Notes: generated by a model from the letters alone, not told the origin. Shown: positions 36,260-45,485, counted from the stretch's first letter. The stretch: 56,510 bases of DNA from an uncultured Alphaproteobacteria bacterium (GCA_902595525.1 CACJQJ010000003.1:1-56510); one strand, 5' to 3'. Program-made: numbers and translations.

Positions 36260-36278
36260 TATTTCATTTTGTGAAATA
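36260..36278. promoter_or_regulatory. Inverted repeat in the promoter region of the aminotransferase gene (possible operator)
   Basis: Perfect seven-base arms, TATTTCA and TGAAATA, flank the five-base spacer TTTTG. The repeat lies just after a -35-like TTGACT (36250-36255) and about 68 bases before the ATG at 36346, so it sits where a repressor or LysR-type regulator could act. A weak terminator for tRNA-Glu is less likely because the stem is all A/T-rich and no T-run follows. No copy was found elsewhere in the window. Confidence 0.35.
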
Positions 36279-36345
36279 TTAATAAATATTGTATTAAAGC
36301 AATCCATAAGGTCATTATTTGTATAGAAAGGATATAGAATAAATT

Positions 36346-37506
36346 ATGCCAGGTAAAATTTCACTTTTCGTACCAGGACCTACAAACATGCCAGATAGGG
36401 TAAGACAAGCGATGGATATTTCAAACGAGGACCATCGTGCACCCGGTATGGATAAATTTTGGCACCCACTAATAAACGATTTAAAAAAAGTTTTTGAGAC
36501 AACATCTGCACAACCAATTATATTTCCTGGTACAGGTTCAAGTGGATGGGAAGCAGCACTTACAAATTTATTAAGTAAGGGAGATAAAGTTTTATCAGCT
36601 AGATTTGGACATTTTTCACACCTTTGGATAGAAATGTGTAAAAAACTACACATTGAAGTTGAGGAAGTTGATTTAGAGTGGGGTTCCGGGACGCCTCATG
36701 ACGAATTTGAAAAAATATTATCAGAGGATAAAGACCATAATATTAAAGCAGTTCTTGTAACTCACAATGAAACCTCCACAGGGGTTACAAATGATGTTAA
36801 AGCAACAAGAGACCTTTTAAATAATCTTAATCATCCTGCCTTACTATTTGTTGATGGCGTAAGCTCAATAGGTTCAATCAAATTTGAAATGGATGCATGG
36901 GGGGTTGATGTTGCAGTTTCAGGCTCTCAAAAAGGATTTATGTTACCTGCTGGTTTAGCTATATCTTGTGTAAGCCAAAAGGCTTTAGAAATTGCAAAAA
37001 CATCTAACTTACCTAGAGCTTACTATGATTATCATGATATGCTTAAAATAAATGAAACAGGCTATTGGCCTTATACTAATCCAATGACACTTCTAAGAGG
37101 ACTTAGAGAAGCGCTTAATATGATGATGGAAGAGGGAATTGATAATATTTATGCACGTCATAAATTTTTAGCACAAGCTGTTCAAAAAGCATCTAGTGCA
37201 TGGGGTCTCAAACTTTGTGCAAAAGATCCATCACTTTATTCAAATACTGTCACAGCAATAATGGTGCCTGAAGGAATAGACTCTACTGATGTTGTAAAAA
37301 CAGCATACAACAAGTATAACACCTCGTTTGGAGGAGGGCTTAATAAAGTAGCTGGAAAGTTGTTTAGAATAGGCCACCTTGGAGATTTAAATAGCACCAT
37401 GATTTTAGGTGCAATTTCTACTGCAGAATTAGCGATGTACGATGTGGGAATAAAATTTGAACTTGGAAGTGGCGTTGCTGCTGCCATCAAACATTTAAAG
37501 GCTTAA
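36346..37506 (+). CDS. sgaA: Serine-glyoxylate aminotransferase (class V)
   Basis: PLP enzyme that transaminates glyoxylate with serine (giving glycine and hydroxypyruvate). The protein opens LFVPGPTNMPDRVRQAM and has FPGTGSSGWEAALTN, SARFGHFSHLWIEM, THNETSTGV and FVDGVSSIGSI, with the PLP Lys in SGSQKGFMLPAGLA near residue 200. It closes RIGHLGDLN and GSGVAAAIKHL. These match serine-glyoxylate aminotransferases of methylotrophs along their length (386 residues). The aspartate-glyoxylate enzyme BhcA is a close relative, so the amino donor is not certain; other bhc genes are not here. An AAAGGA lies before the ATG. The reductase gene follows directly. Confidence 0.82.
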   Translation: MPGKISLFVPGPTNMPDRVRQAMDISNEDHRAPGMDKFWHPLINDLKKVFETTSAQPIIFPGTGSSGWEAALTNLLSKGDKVLSARFGHFSHLWIEMCKKLHIEVEEVDLEWGSGTPHDEFEKILSEDKDHNIKAVLVTHNETSTGVTNDVKATRDLLNNLNHPALLFVDGVSSIGSIKFEMDAWGVDVAVSGSQKGFMLPAGLAISCVSQKALEIAKTSNLPRAYYDYHDMLKINETGYWPYTNPMTLLRGLREALNMMMEEGIDNIYARHKFLAQAVQKASSAWGLKLCAKDPSLYSNTVTAIMVPEGIDSTDVVKTAYNKYNTSFGGGLNKVAGKLFRIGHLGDLNSTMILGAISTAELAMYDVGIKFELGSGVAAAIKHLKA

Positions 37507-38484
37507 ATGAAAATTTGTATTTACGGTGCAGGGGCTATTGGTGGTTATTTGGGAGCAAAACTCACTGAGATAGGTGCAGATGTAACTTTAATTGCTAGAG
37601 GGCCTCATTATCAGGCTATTAAGCAAGATGGATTGAGATTAAGAAAAGATGGCAAAGAATTAGTTGTATATCCAAAGTGTGTAGACACTGCGGAAAAAGC
37701 TGGAAAGCAAGACTATATTTTTGTTACTCTAAAAGCTCATTCAGTTCCAGGTTGTCTTGATGCATTTGAAGTTCTTATGAAAGATGACACTTCATTTGTT
37801 TGGGGTGTGAATGGTATACCATGGTGGTATTTTTACAATCACACTAATCCTGATTTTAAAGATAAAAAAGTTACTTCAGTTGATCCAGATGGAAGTCAAT
37901 GGGATCGAATTGGCCCTGAAAAAATCATCGGCTGTATAGTTAATCCCGCATCAGAAGTTATCAAACCGGGTGTGATTCAGCACTTAGAGGGAGATAAGTT
38001 TCAACTAGGAGAAATAAACGGAGAGGAAACAGATAGAATTAAAAATCTTTCTGAAACTTTAGAGAAAGCAGGCTTTCAAGCACCCGTTAGACCTAATATA
38101 AAAGGTGATATATGGTTAAAACTTTTTGGTAATCTTTCTCTTAATCCTATTAGCGCTCTTACAACTTCTACACTTGTCAAAATTTGTAGCAACGACGAAG
38201 TCAGAGCAGTCATAAAAAATATGATGAATGAAGCTCATGCAATTTCTCAAAATTTAGGAATAGACAAGCCATTCGATGTTGAGAGAAGAATTGATGCAGC
38301 TAAAGCAGTTGGCGAACATAAAACATCTATGCTCCAAGATTTAGAACGCGATAGACCTATGGAGATTGATGCTTTAATCACCTCTGTTCAAGAGCTTGGA
38401 AAAATTACAAATGTTCCAACACCTACAATTGATACAGTTCTTGCCTTAACCAAACTTAGAGCTAAAGAAGCTAAATTATATTAG
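37507..38484 (+). CDS. PanE/ApbA-family 2-oxoacid reductase (2-dehydropantoate 2-reductase-like)
   Basis: NAD(P)-dependent reductase of the ketopantoate reductase fold. The Rossmann motif is [26 protein letters not shown] lies where the family has 'vK..d', and [17 protein letters not shown] carries the conserved Lys and Asn region. A less usual mark is VNGIPWWYF, typical of a PanE-like subgroup whose substrates are mostly untested. It starts directly after the aminotransferase stop, so the two are one unit. A role on hydroxypyruvate or another short 2-oxoacid is plausible from context, but panthothenate synthesis cannot be excluded. It converges on sucD, sharing TTAG. Confidence 0.78.
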   Translation: MKICIYGAGAIGGYLGAKLTEIGADVTLIARGPHYQAIKQDGLRLRKDGKELVVYPKCVDTAEKAGKQDYIFVTLKAHSVPGCLDAFEVLMKDDTSFVWGVNGIPWWYFYNHTNPDFKDKKVTSVDPDGSQWDRIGPEKIIGCIVNPASEVIKPGVIQHLEGDKFQLGEINGEETDRIKNLSETLEKAGFQAPVRPNIKGDIWLKLFGNLSLNPISALTTSTLVKICSNDEVRAVIKNMMNEAHAISQNLGIDKPFDVERRIDAAKAVGEHKTSMLQDLERDRPMEIDALITSVQELGKITNVPTPTIDTVLALTKLRAKEAKLY

Positions 38485-39353
38485 TTTAAAGCTTCTTTGA
38501 TTGTCTCACCTAGCTTAGCTGGTGATTTGGATATATGAACCCCTGCTTCTTCTAAAGCACTAAACTTTGACTCTGCAGTGCCTTTTCCACCGGAAATAAT
38601 AGCGCCTGCATGACCCATTCTTTTTCCAGCAGGAGCACTAGCACCAGCTATAAAAGAGGCAACTGGTTTTTTTATTTCAGATTTTTTAATAAATTCAGCA
38701 GCTTCCTCTTCAGCAGTTCCACCAATCTCTCCAATCATTATGATGCCTTCAGTTTCGGGATCTTTTAAAAAAAGATCAAGGCAATCTATAAAGTTTGTTC
38801 CGTTAATAGGATCTCCCCCAATACCAATACAAGTCGATTGACCCAGACCTACAGCAGAAGTTTGTGCTACTGCTTCATATGTTAGTGTGCCAGATCTACT
38901 AACAACTCCTATTTTTCCTTTTTGGTGAATATGACCTGGCATAATGCCTATTTTACATTCATCAGGTGTAATTATTCCAGGGCAGTTGGGCCCAATTAAA
39001 CGCGATTTTGATTTTTCTAATTTTCTTTTTACTTGCATCATATCAAGAACTGGAACTCCTTCAGTTATACAAACAATTAGTTCAATGTCTGAATCAATCG
39101 CTTCAATTATAGCACCAGCTGCAAAAGGAGGTGGAACGTAAATTACAGTTGCATTTGCTTCTGTGTTTTCTTTTGCCTCTTTAACACTATTAAACACAGG
39201 AAGTCCTAAATGCTCTTGACCACCTTTCTTTGGTGTCACCCCACCAACCATTTGAGTTCCATATTTTATAGCTTGTTCTGAGTGAAATGTACCTTGGGAA
39301 CCAGTAAAACCCTGGCAAATAACTTTTGTGTTTTTATTAATTAATACTGACAT
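38481..39353 (-). CDS. sucD: Succinyl-CoA synthetase alpha subunit
   Basis: CoA-binding, phosphohistidine-carrying subunit of the citric acid cycle ligase. Marks are [48 protein letters not shown], and the phosphorylated His in [20 protein letters not shown] near residue 245. Length is 290 residues, standard. Upstream is sucC with a 10-base gap containing AGGAG. sucAB and lpd, which often accompany sucCD, are not in the window. Confidence 0.96.
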   Translation of the reverse strand: MSVLINKNTKVICQGFTGSQGTFHSEQAIKYGTQMVGGVTPKKGGQEHLGLPVFNSVKEAKENTEANATVIYVPPPFAAGAIIEAIDSDIELIVCITEGVPVLDMMQVKRKLEKSKSRLIGPNCPGIITPDECKIGIMPGHIHQKGKIGVVSRSGTLTYEAVAQTSAVGLGQSTCIGIGGDPINGTNFIDCLDLFLKDPETEGIIMIGEIGGTAEEEAAEFIKKSEIKKPVASFIAGASAPAGKRMGHAGAIISGGKGTAESKFSALEEAGVHISKSPAKLGETIKEALN

Positions 39354-39363
39354 AATTTCTCCT

Positions 39364-40551
39364 TTATTTTAAAGCCCCAACTGCCTTTTGAGCTGCATCT
39401 TCTAAATTATCTGCAGAAATAATTGACAGCCCAGATTTATTTAAAATTTCTTTTCCTAGGTCAACATTGGTTCCTTCTAATCTTACTACCAATGGAACTT
39501 GAATAGATAGCTCTTTAGCTGCAGCTACCACACCCTCAGCGATAATGTCACATTTCATAATCCCACCAAAAATATTTACCAAAATAGCTTTTACATTTGG
39601 ATCTTGCAGAATTATAGAAAAAGCTTTTGCTACTCTCTCTTTTGTAGCTCCTCCTCCTACATCTAGAAAATTTGCAGGGCTACCACCATGTAATTTTATT
39701 ATATCCATTGTACCCATTGCAAGACCAGCTCCATTGACCATGCATCCAATTTGACCATCTAATTTGACGTAGTTGAGCTCATGTTTTGAAGCCTCAATCT
39801 CTGCAGGGTCCTCTTCAGTTTCATCTCTCATCGAAGCTACATCTTTATGTTTATAAAGTGCATTATCATCTATCGATACCTTCGCATCTAAAGCCAAAAA
39901 ATTACCCTCACCAGTCAATACAAAAGGATTAACTTCTACTAAAGAGGCATCTGAAGACAAAAAGCTATTGTAAATTTTTTGAATTTGATCACAAAAATCA
40001 TTTGATAGGTTTTGATCTATCTTTAGACCTTCAGTTAATTTATTTAAACTATTTTGGTCAATAATACTGTCCCCAGGGACATTAACAGTAATAATTTTTT
40101 CAGGTTGCTTTTCTGCTACCTCCTCAATTTCCATACCACCCTCAGTAGAGGCTATAATTGAAATTGAAGATGAGGCTCTATCCACGAGCATACTTAGATA
40201 GTACTCTTTTTTGATATCACACCCTTCCTCAATATAAAGTCTATTTACCTGTTTTCCACTTGGACCAGTTTGTTTTGTAACTAAAGTTTTACCAAACATT
40301 TTTTTTGCATTGTCTTTGGCTTCATCTTTTGAGAAGCAAACTCTGACACCACCTTTGTCATCACCACTATCTGTAAATTTTCCTGCACCTCTTCCACCTG
40401 CATGAATTTGAGACTTCACAACTATAACGGGTGTTTGGATAGAGTCTACAGCAGCCTCTATATCGCTATCATCTAATACTGGGTAGCCATTTAAAACTCT
40501 AACATTATTATTTTTTAGTAATATTTTCGCTTGGTATTCGTGCAGATTCAT
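39364..40551 (-). CDS. sucC: Succinyl-CoA synthetase beta subunit
   Basis: ATP-grasp subunit of succinyl-CoA synthetase. It begins [15 protein letters not shown] and has [16 protein letters not shown] with the alphaproteobacterial insertion before [56 protein letters not shown] and [15 protein letters not shown] follow. The insertion and these blocks fit SucC rather than the malate thiokinase beta subunit MtkA. Length is 395 residues. An AGGAG lies before the ATG. It overlaps the upstream oxidoreductase gene by four bases. Confidence 0.95.
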   Translation of the reverse strand: MNLHEYQAKILLKNNNVRVLNGYPVLDDSDIEAAVDSIQTPVIVVKSQIHAGGRGAGKFTDSGDDKGGVRVCFSKDEAKDNAKKMFGKTLVTKQTGPSGKQVNRLYIEEGCDIKKEYYLSMLVDRASSSISIIASTEGGMEIEEVAEKQPEKIITVNVPGDSIIDQNSLNKLTEGLKIDQNLSNDFCDQIQKIYNSFLSSDASLVEVNPFVLTGEGNFLALDAKVSIDDNALYKHKDVASMRDETEEDPAEIEASKHELNYVKLDGQIGCMVNGAGLAMGTMDIIKLHGGSPANFLDVGGGATKERVAKAFSIILQDPNVKAILVNIFGGIMKCDIIAEGVVAAAKELSIQVPLVVRLEGTNVDLGKEILNKSGLSIISADNLEDAAQKAVGALK

Positions 40552-41522
40552 TTATTTTCTCCTTTTATGCTTAAAACTATTTTTCCTATATGGTCAGATT
40601 TTTCCATAACCTCATGTGCTTTATTTACATCACTCAAATTAAAAGTTTCAAAAATCGTTGGTTTATATTTATCATTCTCTATCAAAGGCCATATTTCTTT
40701 GACAACCTGATCAACAATATTTCCCTTTTCCTCTGGAGACCTTGATCTTAATGTTGACCCAGATATTTTTAATTGTTTATTCATAATATGAAGAAGATTA
40801 GCATCGGCTTTAATTCCTCCAAGGGCAGCTATGTATGTTAGTCTTCCTTTATAATTTAAAATTTTTAAATTTTTTTTTAAGTAATCTCCTCCAACCATAT
40901 CCAATATAACATCAACCTTTAATTTTTTCTCAATAAAATATTCTTCAAAATCTAATTCTTTGTAATTAATAGCATCAGTGGCACCTAACTCTATACAACT
41001 ATTACACTTTTCATTAGTACCAGCTGTAACAAAAATATTTTTGGTGTAGTTCTTTAGAATTGATATTGCTGTGGTACCTATACCGCTACTACCACCATGA
41101 ATTAAAATATTTTCATCTCTTTGAAAGTTAGACACATTGAAGATATTTTCATAAACAGTTAGTGTAGTTTCGGGTAAACAGCCTGCTTCTTTTAAATTTA
41201 TATTTTTTGGTAATGGCATTACTTGTTTTTCATTAACATTTACAAATTCTGCATATCCACCGCCACCAAGAATGGCGCAAACTTGATCACCCAAACTAAA
41301 TTTTTTTACTGATTTACCTAATTTAGTAACAACACCGGAGCACTCTAGTCCGATTATTTCACTTTCACCTGGTGGTGGAGGATAATGCCCATTTTTTTGG
41401 AGTATGTCTGCTCTATTTATTCCAGCAAAATAATTTTCTATTTGTATTTGATCTTCAAGTGGATCTGTAATCTCTTGTTCGTCAATAAAAAGATTTCCTT
41501 CGCTATGATTTATAAACTTCAA
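40548..41522 (-). CDS. NADPH:quinone oxidoreductase-like protein (zinc-free MDR family, PIG3-like)
   Basis: Medium-chain reductase fold without the catalytic or structural zinc ligands. Typical parts are [54 protein letters not shown], the nucleotide site [18 protein letters not shown], and [12 protein letters not shown]3-like quinone reductases share the GHYPPPPG block. From the TTG at 41522 the protein begins [10 protein letters not shown] and has 324 residues; a TTG at 41558 would add 12 residues from inside the palindrome and is less likely. It is the first gene of the sucCD operon and diverges from tctC; the operator-like palindrome covers its -10. Confidence 0.8.
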   Translation of the reverse strand: MKFINHSEGNLFIDEQEITDPLEDQIQIENYFAGINRADILQKNGHYPPPPGESEIIGLECSGVVTKLGKSVKKFSLGDQVCAILGGGGYAEFVNVNEKQVMPLPKNINLKEAGCLPETTLTVYENIFNVSNFQRDENILIHGGSSGIGTTAISILKNYTKNIFVTAGTNEKCNSCIELGATDAINYKELDFEEYFIEKKLKVDVILDMVGGDYLKKNLKILNYKGRLTYIAALGGIKADANLLHIMNKQLKISGSTLRSRSPEEKGNIVDQVVKEIWPLIENDKYKPTIFETFNLSDVNKAHEVMEKSDHIGKIVLSIKGENK

Positions 41523-41541
41523 TGTAATAACCTGTGGTATT

Positions 41542-41558
41542 TTGTATACATTATACAA
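41542..41558. promoter_or_regulatory. 17-bp perfect palindrome, probable GntR operator (site 1)
   Basis: TTGTATACATTATACAA: seven-base arms TTGTATA/TATACAA around CAT. On the minus strand it contains a consensus -10 TATAAT (41555-41550) placed to serve the oxidoreductase gene, whose TTG is about 28 bases away. A matching palindrome stands at 45475-45491, with paired changes that keep the symmetry. A further half-site, TTGTATA followed by CCAA, lies at 41600. The spacer 41523-41711 between the divergent genes holds these elements; a possible TATTAT (41633-41638) for tctC has no convincing -35. Confidence 0.65.
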
Positions 41559-41711
41559 TTATATAAAACAATTACTGTTATGTGCCTTATTGAAAGATAT
41601 TGTATACCAATGTTTTTTTATTAATTATTTCATATTATGGAACGCCTAAAAAATTTGGTTTTAAAAAACTAAAAATCGTTTATTCTGCACACTCCTATAG
41701 GAGGAAACAAT

Positions 41712-42689
41712 ATGTCAATAATTAAAAAATTAGCATTAGTAGTTGTTTCATTATCACTTGTAGCTGTTAGCTCAGTGTCTTCTGCGAAGCCTTTTAGTCC
41801 AAAGAAGCCTATTGAGCTTATTATCCCAGCTGGTCAAGGTGGTGGAGCTGACGAAATTGCTAGATTAGTTCAAGGTGTTATCGAGAAAAACGATTACGCA
41901 TCTAAGCCAGTGATTCCAATTAATAAAAAAGGTGGTTCTGGTGGTGAAGCTATGACTTATGTTAAGAAAAAAGCTGGTGATGAGCACACACTTATCATTA
42001 CACTTAACAATGTTCTAACTACACCTGTTAACCAGCCTGAGTTAGGAATTGACTTCTTTAATGACTTCACACCATTAGCAAGACTTATTACAGATACATT
42101 CTTAGTATGGATTGCAACTGAAGGTAAAAATACTCAAGGTGTAGAAACATTTGATGACTTCATCGCACTTGCTAAAGGCAATGGTCTAGTAATGGGTGGT
42201 ACAGGAAGTATGTCTGAGGACGAATTACTTCTTGGTATGATGAGAGGTCAGTTTGGATTTGATGCAAAGTACGTACCATATGACGGTGGTGGTGCTGTTG
42301 CAAAAGGTCTAGTTGGCGGCGAGTCAGATTTCACATTAAACAACCCTTCTGAGCAGATGGGATTCTATCAATCAGGTGACTCAAAAGCATTAGTTATGAT
42401 GACTCCTGAGAGAAATCCTGCATTCCCAGATGTACCATCTTCATATGAATTAGGTTATCCTGATCTTGAATACTATATGATGAGAGCATTTATGGCTCCA
42501 GCTGGTATTGATGCAGAGGTAGAGAAGTACTACACAGGACTTCTTCACACTGTTTATCATGATAACGAGTTCCAAACTTTCAACATCGACGATGGAAAGT
42601 TAATGAGCTGGTTAGAGGGTTTTGGTCTTAAAGATTTCTTAGCAATCGAATATGCTAAGCACGGTGAGATCATTAAAAACTTTAACTAA
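41712..42689 (+). CDS. tctC: TTT-family solute-binding protein TctC (Bug type)
   Basis: Periplasmic receptor of a tripartite tricarboxylate transporter. It has a Sec signal peptide ending near SSVSSA, then the Bug fold with KPIELIIPAGQGGGADEIARL, the INKKGGSGGEAMTYV loop, the ligand-binding turn GGTGSMSEDE, and VPYDGGGAVAKGLVGGESDF. Length is 325 residues. It has one of the strongest ribosome binding sites in the window (AGGAGG eight bases before the ATG) and fewer A/T-run codons than the housekeeping genes, suggesting high expression. Ligands of the family include dicarboxylates, tricarboxylates and other carboxylic acids; context points to oxalate or a 2-hydroxy acid. Confidence 0.92.
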   Translation: MSIIKKLALVVVSLSLVAVSSVSSAKPFSPKKPIELIIPAGQGGGADEIARLVQGVIEKNDYASKPVIPINKKGGSGGEAMTYVKKKAGDEHTLIITLNNVLTTPVNQPELGIDFFNDFTPLARLITDTFLVWIATEGKNTQGVETFDDFIALAKGNGLVMGGTGSMSEDELLLGMMRGQFGFDAKYVPYDGGGAVAKGLVGGESDFTLNNPSEQMGFYQSGDSKALVMMTPERNPAFPDVPSSYELGYPDLEYYMMRAFMAPAGIDAEVEKYYTGLLHTVYHDNEFQTFNIDDGKLMSWLEGFGLKDFLAIEYAKHGEIIKNFN

Positions 42690-42708
42690 TATTTAAATTA
42701 AGAGTGAT

Positions 42709-43233
42709 ATGAGCATAACAAACAAAATAACTGTCAAAAGAGCAGAAATTGCAGTGGCCGTTATTTTAGCGTTATGCTCAATCGCTCTGATGATTAAAAG
42801 TGCTGAGAATAGAATTACATGGAACGCAGAAGAAAACATGGGTGCGGGATTTCTTCCTTTTTACCTTTCTCTTGGCATGCTTATTTGTACTTTACTTACC
42901 ATAATTAAATTCGTTCTAAAAAGGTCACCACAATCTAAAGATGACTCACCTTTTATTGAGGCTGAAGCATTCAAATATATTGCAGTAACAATTATTTCAT
43001 TAGTTATTTTAGTTTTAGCAATAGGCTATTTGGGAATTTACTTTTCACTTATCTTTTTTTTAGCTTTTTATCTTAGATATTTTAGTTCTAAAAGTATCCT
43101 ATTTATATCTGTATTCTCTTTAATCACACCAGTTTTAACCTTTTTATTTTTTGAATGGCTTTTAAAAATACCTTTACCTCAAGGTATTTCAGAGCCCTTA
43201 TTTTATCCAGTATACGATTTTATGTATTCTTAA
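42709..43233 (+). CDS. tctB: TTT-family small membrane subunit TctB
   Basis: The small membrane protein of the transporter, of unclear exact role. The 174 residues hold four hydrophobic segments: AVILALCSIALMI, FLPFYLSLGMLICTLLTII, a middle pair around AVTIISLVILVLAIGYLG and LIFFLAFYLRYF, and VFSLITPVLTFLFFEWLL. The C-terminal segment ends LKIPLPQG, common in TctB (often 'll.v.LP.G'). Sequence is poorly conserved in the family; its place between tctC and tctA settles the call. Confidence 0.88.
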   Translation: MSITNKITVKRAEIAVAVILALCSIALMIKSAENRITWNAEENMGAGFLPFYLSLGMLICTLLTIIKFVLKRSPQSKDDSPFIEAEAFKYIAVTIISLVILVLAIGYLGIYFSLIFFLAFYLRYFSSKSILFISVFSLITPVLTFLFFEWLLKIPLPQGISEPLFYPVYDFMYS

Positions 43234-43261
43234 TGAGATTGGAAAAGTAAAGACATAAAAG

Positions 43262-44785
43262 ATGGATGTATTTATACTTCTTCTAGAGGGAATTTTTGTA
43301 TCCTTTGAACCCTTAAATCTTGGTCTTTTAATATTCGGCTGTCTAATTGGTTTATTCGTAGGTGCAATGCCTGGTCTTGGTTCAGTAAATGGTGTTGCAA
43401 TACTTATACCTATAACCTTCATCATACCACCCACTGCAGCAATTATTTTTTTAGCAGCTGTCTATTACGGCGCTATGTATGGAGGTGCTATAAGTTCAGT
43501 TATGCTAGGTATACCTGGAGCTTCTACCGCAGTAGCCACAGTTTTTGATGGAAGACCCTTAGCTGTTAAGGGAGAAGCTATGACAGCTTTAACTGCAGCA
43601 GCAGTCGGTTCCTTTGTTGGTGGAACTGTATCTGTTATTTTATTTACTTTATTTGCACCACCTCTGGCTGAGGTAGCACTAAGATTTAATGCGCCTGAAA
43701 CCTTTGCATTAATGGTAATGGCATTTGCAACATTTGTAGGCTTAGGTGGAGATGACGTTCCAAAAACTATTTTTTCTATATTAATTGGATTAGCTTTATC
43801 AACCATAGGCTTAGATCTAATTACAGGAAAGCCAAGATTAATTTTCTTTAACATCCCAGGATTTCTTCATGGAATAAATTTCCTTGTATTGGCTATCGGA
43901 ATTTACGGAATTGGCGAGATGCTTTGGACTCTTGAAGAAACAAAAGGCAAAGTTCAAATGTCAAAATTATCAGTCAATATGAAGGAAGTTGGCAGAGCAT
44001 TTGGTGCCCTAAAAAAAACAATAATGGCAATGAACATCGGCTCTTTTTTAGGATTTTTTGTAGGTATTCTTCCTGCAGCTGGTGCTACACCTGCATCGCT
44101 CATGTCATATGGTATTACAAAACAGTTATCAAAAAATTCAAAAGAATTTGGCTCAGGAGTTCCTGCCGGAGTAGTTGCCCCAGAGTGTGCAAACAATTCT
44201 GCAAGTACAGGAAGTATGCTGCCCATGCTTACACTAGGCATACCAGGTTCACCTACTACCGCTATCTTACTTGGAGGAATGATTTTATGGGGACTTACAC
44301 CCGGTCCACTTTTATTCACTCAAGAACCTGAGTTTGTTTGGGGATTAATTGGAAGTCTTTACATTGCCAACTTTTTTACACTCGTATTAAATATTGCATT
44401 AATTCCTGCGTTCTTAATGGTTTTAAGAATACCTTTTGCAATCTTGGCCCCAGTTATTTTCGTCCTTTGTGTTACTGGTGGTTATGCCCCAACTCAAAGT
44501 TTACATGATGTATGGCTAATGCTACTTTTTGGTTTTGCAGGATATATCCTGAGAAAATTAGATTACCCAGTTGCACCTGCAGTTCTCTCGATTGTTCTTG
44601 GTCCTTTAGCTGAAAAAGCACTCAGACAATCTTTAATTTTATCTGATGGAAGTATGGGAATATTTTTTGATATGGCAGAAAAACCTATTGCTGCAATTAT
44701 CATGTATATAGCAATTGTACTTTTAATAATGCCAGCATTCGGACCTATCTACAGAAGATTTTTCAAAAAAACTCAAACTACGTAA
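43262..44785 (+). CDS. tctA: TTT-family large membrane subunit TctA
   Basis: The main translocation subunit, 507 residues with about 11-12 hydrophobic segments. The family signature GAMPGLGSVNGVAILIP is present near residue 34, followed by AAVYYGAMYGGAISSVMLGIPG, the second repeat-like FVGILPAAGATPASLMSYG, and a later TLGIPGSPTTAILLGGMILWGL. These are the paired Gly/Pro-rich hairpins of TctA. TTT carriers use a cation gradient, usually H+ or Na+. The gene starts 28 bases after tctB, and the regulator begins directly at its stop. Confidence 0.95.
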   Translation: MDVFILLLEGIFVSFEPLNLGLLIFGCLIGLFVGAMPGLGSVNGVAILIPITFIIPPTAAIIFLAAVYYGAMYGGAISSVMLGIPGASTAVATVFDGRPLAVKGEAMTALTAAAVGSFVGGTVSVILFTLFAPPLAEVALRFNAPETFALMVMAFATFVGLGGDDVPKTIFSILIGLALSTIGLDLITGKPRLIFFNIPGFLHGINFLVLAIGIYGIGEMLWTLEETKGKVQMSKLSVNMKEVGRAFGALKKTIMAMNIGSFLGFFVGILPAAGATPASLMSYGITKQLSKNSKEFGSGVPAGVVAPECANNSASTGSMLPMLTLGIPGSPTTAILLGGMILWGLTPGPLLFTQEPEFVWGLIGSLYIANFFTLVLNIALIPAFLMVLRIPFAILAPVIFVLCVTGGYAPTQSLHDVWLMLLFGFAGYILRKLDYPVAPAVLSIVLGPLAEKALRQSLILSDGSMGIFFDMAEKPIAAIIMYIAIVLLIMPAFGPIYRRFFKKTQTT

Positions 44786-45445
44786 ATGATCCAAAAAATA
44801 GGACCGGTAAACCTTAAAGGTAAAGTGTATGATTCATTAAAAAAATATATTTTATCTTTAAACATTTATTTAAAAGAAAGCGATTTTCATCTTGATGAAA
44901 GACAATTATCTGAAAAGTTAGGTGTTAGTCGCACACCCATAAGAGAGGCAGTTGCCAAGCTAGAGCAAGAGGGGATTGTTAAAACAGTTCCAAGGAGAGG
45001 TGTGTTTGTCCATCGAAAATCAAAAAAAGAATTAGTTGATATTGTAACTGTTTGGGCAGGTTTAGAGGGTTATGCTGCACATTTGATAATTAAAAATTCA
45101 AAAAAAGAAGAAATTGAAAGTTTAAACAAATATTGTCATTACTCGAAAGAAAACGTGCTATCTGAGTTAGATAACTATTCAAATGATAATATTAAATTTC
45201 ATAATCAGATCATGAAATTAACAAAAGTAAAATTAATGGGGGAAATCTTAGAGTCCCAGTTAATCCATCTACAATACCTAAGAAAAAAATTTGTAATTGA
45301 ATCTCATAGGGCTGTGAAATCTATTGATGAACACAACGATATCGTTAGATCTCTTGTCGCAGGCCATGCATCAAAAGCAGAAAAACTTCTTAAAAATCAC
45401 GCACTTACATTAGTAGATAAGATACAAGAAAGCATTCATTCATAA
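44786..45445 (+). CDS. GntR-family regulator, FCD (FadR/VanR) type
   Basis: Likely local ligand-responsive repressor. A winged helix-turn-helix (about residues 10-75) contains LDERQLSEKLGVSRTPIREAVAKLEQEGIVKTVPRRGVFV, the GntR signature. An all-helical FCD effector domain follows, with FHNQIMKLTK and SIDEHNDIVRSLVAGHASKAEKLLKNH, where Asp/His positions usually bind a metal that holds a carboxylate ligand. Length is 219 residues. It starts exactly at the tctA stop, so it is made with the transporter. The two 17-bp palindromes around this block are its best candidate targets; their half-sites resemble those of other FCD regulators with a TGGTATACCA-like core. Confidence 0.9.
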   Translation: MIQKIGPVNLKGKVYDSLKKYILSLNIYLKESDFHLDERQLSEKLGVSRTPIREAVAKLEQEGIVKTVPRRGVFVHRKSKKELVDIVTVWAGLEGYAAHLIIKNSKKEEIESLNKYCHYSKENVLSELDNYSNDNIKFHNQIMKLTKVKLMGEILESQLIHLQYLRKKFVIESHRAVKSIDEHNDIVRSLVAGHASKAEKLLKNHALTLVDKIQESIHS

Positions 45446-45456
45446 GGCAAAATTCT

Positions 45457-45485
45457 TTGCATGACCTATTAATCTGGTATACATT
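45457..45485 (+). promoter_or_regulatory. Probable promoter of the ThDP enzyme/frc/formyltransferase genes
   Basis: TTGCAT at 45457-45462 and TACATT at 45480-45485 are 17 bases apart. The -10 falls at the centre of the 17-bp palindrome, so a bound regulator would block RNA polymerase. The expected start of transcription is near 45492, before a GGGAGAGG ribosome binding site. Confidence 0.5.

Noticed and set aside
36346..37506. BhcA of the beta-hydroxyaspartate cycle
   Set aside because: bhcB, bhcC and bhcD are not adjacent, and the segment GYWPYTNPMTLLRGLREAL is nearer to serine-glyoxylate aminotransferases; not fully excluded.
38481..40551. Malate thiokinase (mtkAB) instead of sucCD, suggested by the nearby serine-glyoxylate aminotransferase
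   Set aside because: The beta subunit carries the alphaproteobacterial SucC insertion (GRGAGKF through KGGVRV) and SucC-type blocks such as [10 protein letters not shown]; MtkA differs at these places.
43465..44319. Long minus-strand frames inside tctA
   Set aside because: Antisense shadows rich in Ala, Pro and Ser caused by the codon pattern of the membrane protein gene.
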